This document shows, in pieces, positions 17,154 to 18,446 of a DNA stretch of 18,446 bases. Position 1 is the stretch's first letter; each line of letters starts with the position of its first letter. The position numbers were made by a program, and so were the translations under genes. Below the pieces are notes generated by a model. The model had not been told where the DNA came from. It made no database searches and worked only from the letters and a program-made list of their open reading frames with translations. Origin of the DNA: Candidatus Babelota bacterium (GTDB lineage: Bacteria > JAGOBX01); assembly GCA_017999075.1 (NCBI GenBank), contig JAGOBX010000013.1, positions 1 through 18,446 of the forward strand, in the 5' to 3' direction.

Positions 17154-17196
17154 GCATCTGTCTCATTATATTAAAGCACCTAAAAAATGCATCTGT
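17154..17196. repeat. Direct repeat GCATCTGT in the cyclase/dacB divergent region
   Basis: GCATCTGT occurs at 17154-17161 and 17189-17196, 35 bases apart. The first copy also closes a small hairpin with ATGC at 17144-17147. The 268-base divergent region (17044-17311) otherwise holds only AT-rich sequence and the dacB promoter candidate. Paired direct repeats between divergent genes can be regulator sites, but eight bases is weak evidence. Confidence 0.25.
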
Positions 17197-17249
17197 TTTT
17201 TCAGTTTAAATTTTTTTTGTTATAAAAATAAAATAAACCATATTATAAA

Positions 17250-17277
17250 TTGAAAAATTTAAATTTATATTTATACT
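17250..17277 (+). promoter_or_regulatory. Sigma70-like promoter candidate for dacB
   Basis: TTGAAA (17250-17255) and TATACT (17272-17277) are 16 bases apart, each matching consensus at 5 of 6 positions. Transcription would begin near 17284, about 28 bases before the dacB ATG. It is the best-scoring promoter I found in the window. Confidence 0.45.
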
Positions 17278-17311
17278 TTATTTTTAATCTATAAAAATTA
17301 GAATTACAAAA

Positions 17312-18446
17312 ATGCCAGATAAAAAAATTTATTTAACTCTCATTTACATTTTTTTCAGTTTAACAAACCTTGTCGGAAATAGTTATGCAGATTCTTACAT
17401 TGGCAACAAAACTATGTTTGAATTACCGAATGATATAAAAAAATTAATTGAAAACGGAGCAATATTGGTAACCGATAATTATGATAATATTCTATTAAAG
17501 CATAATGAAAACAAACAGTTCATTCCTGCATCAACCATAAAAATAATAACATCCTATTTCGCTTTAATTAAACTCGGAGAAAATTTCAGATTTTATACAG
17601 ATATATTTTATGATGAATCAAATAGAGATATTTATATAAAAGGTTATGGTGATCCTTTTTTAGTTTCAGAAGAAATTAAAAAAATTGCTAATGAAATAAA
17701 AAAATACGTAAAATCAATAAGAAATATTTATCTGGATGATAGCGCCTTTAACGATGATTTATTCATTCCAGGAAAAGGAAAAACTTTAAATCCGTATGAT
17801 ACCTGTAACGGAGCCTTGTGCGCTAATTTTAATACTGTAGCGGCTAAATTTAATAAAAAAAAAAAGAAATTCGAGTCTACCGAACCACAAACTCCAATAA
17901 CTAAATTAACTTCTAATTATTTAAAAAAAATAAAATTCAAAGGAAATGGCAGAGTCAATTTACACGGAAACCAGGATTTACCAGAATTATATTTTGGCGA
18001 ATTAATAAATTTTTTTTTGACAGATGCCGGAATTAATGTTTCAGGAAAAATATTGAAAAAACAGGTTTTCAATAAAAAAATATTATTCAGATATTTCAAT
18101 TCTAATACTCTTATAGAACTCATAGGCAAACTTCTCGAATCATCTAATAATTTTATGATTAACCAGATTTTTTTATATATCGGCACGCGTGACAATGGTT
18201 ATCCCGCAACTCTTGATAAAAGCATAGCGGCTTTTAATAAATTTATTCAAAATATTATAAATGTTCCGGAAATGCAAATTACCGAAGCTTCAGGATTATC
18301 ACGCGAAAATAAAATCAGTTGCATAGAAATGAATTTAATATTAAATTTATTCAAAAAATTCAAGCATATATTGATAAGGCGAAATGAAGGAAATTTTAAA
18401 ACTGGAACATTATCCGGAGCTTATTCAATTGCAGGATACCATGATT
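17312..18446 (+). CDS. dacB: D-alanyl-D-alanine carboxypeptidase/endopeptidase (PBP4, peptidase S13), 3' end beyond the window
   Basis: PBP4-type enzymes trim or cut D-Ala-containing cross-links in periplasmic peptidoglycan. The 378 visible residues carry a signal peptide (residues 1-26, cleavage after NSYA). All three penicillin-binding motifs are present in one frame: SxxK at 74-77 (PASTIK), SxN at 277-279 (ESSNNFM) and KTG at 363-365 (FKTGTLSGAYSIAGY). Family-typical IYLDDSAF and NPYDTCNGALCANFNTVAAK lie between. From memory of E. coli PBP4, the SxxK-to-SxN distance of 203 residues is somewhat shorter than usual, so the inserted domains may be reduced. The frame is open to the window edge, so only the C-terminus is missing. 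A run of eleven A encodes Lys182-Lys186 without breaking the frame. The start at 17312 gives a full signal peptide; no clear Shine-Dalgarno precedes it. It diverges from the cyclase gene. Confidence 0.93.
   Translation, partial: MPDKKIYLTLIYIFFSLTNLVGNSYADSYIGNKTMFELPNDIKKLIENGAILVTDNYDNILLKHNENKQFIPASTIKIITSYFALIKLGENFRFYTDIFYDESNRDIYIKGYGDPFLVSEEIKKIANEIKKYVKSIRNIYLDDSAFNDDLFIPGKGKTLNPYDTCNGALCANFNTVAAKFNKKKKKFESTEPQTPITKLTSNYLKKIKFKGNGRVNLHGNQDLPELYFGELINFFLTDAGINVSGKILKKQVFNKKILFRYFNSNTLIELIGKLLESSNNFMINQIFLYIGTRDNGYPATLDKSIAAFNKFIQNIINVPEMQITEASGLSRENKISCIEMNLILNLFKKFKHILIRRNEGNFKTGTLSGAYSIAGYHD
17855..17865 (+). repeat. A11 homopolymer inside dacB
   Basis: Eleven consecutive A encode the core of a five-lysine stretch (residues 182-186). 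The frame is intact on both sides, since SxxK lies before it and SxN and KTG after it. A gain or loss of one A would cut off the SxN and KTG motifs. Confidence 0.85.

Noticed and set aside
17044-17311. CRP-type cAMP receptor site near the cyclase gene
   Set aside because: No TGTGA-N6-TCACA-like pair is present; the TGTG segments on the minus strand have no matching half site.
1-18446. Mobile elements, CRISPR arrays, tRNA or rRNA genes
   Set aside because: No transposase or integrase frames, no regularly spaced DNA repeats and no tRNA- or rRNA-like segments were seen.

Overview
The window comes from a bacterial chromosome that is very AT-rich, with many homopolymer runs and a strong preference for AT-ending codons. 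Three signs point to a diderm (Gram-negative-type) bacterium using the standard bacterial code: an exported PBP4-type endopeptidase/carboxypeptidase, a TPR protein with a lipoprotein-like signal peptide, and a giant secreted multidomain protein. The HD-GYP protein resembles, from memory, a type common in Geobacter-like and candidate-phylum genomes. I cannot name the phylum from sequence alone; an uncultivated lineage is likely. No tRNA, rRNA, CRISPR array, integrase or insertion sequence is visible. No gene-free stretch exceeds 300 bases.

Layout, left to right. (1) Bases 1-250, minus strand: the 5' part of an exported TPR-like protein. Its start codon and signal peptide are put out of frame by a run of ten A/T pairs. 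(2) Bases 476-7945, plus: a 2489-residue secreted protein. It carries carbohydrate-binding-like modules, Ig/Fn3-like modules, a seven-repeat FG-GAP/VCBS calcium-binding propeller, a right-handed beta-helix and a C-terminal DUF11-like module. (3) After a perfect inverted repeat, lysS (8161-9636, plus), then a 1303-residue TPR lipoprotein (9699-13610, plus). (4) Converging on these, a minus-strand pair: a GAF-adenylate cyclase-HD fusion (14497-17043), and downstream of it a stand-alone HD-GYP phosphodiesterase (13636-14427) with every signature residue. (5) Divergent from the cyclase, the start of a dacB/PBP4 gene (17312 to the window edge).

The most interesting part is the minus-strand signalling pair. 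The 848-residue protein has an NKFDE-type GAF domain, as in GAF domains that bind cyclic nucleotides. Its class III cyclase keeps all six expected catalytic residues but is interrupted by about 70 extra residues. Its C-terminal HD domain looks like an HD-GYP that has lost its signature and is itself split by about 145 residues. Next door is an intact HD-GYP enzyme. I infer a module linking cAMP production to cyclic-dinucleotide breakdown, with the dead HD-GYP as a sensor or partner domain. No binding or activity can be proven from sequence.
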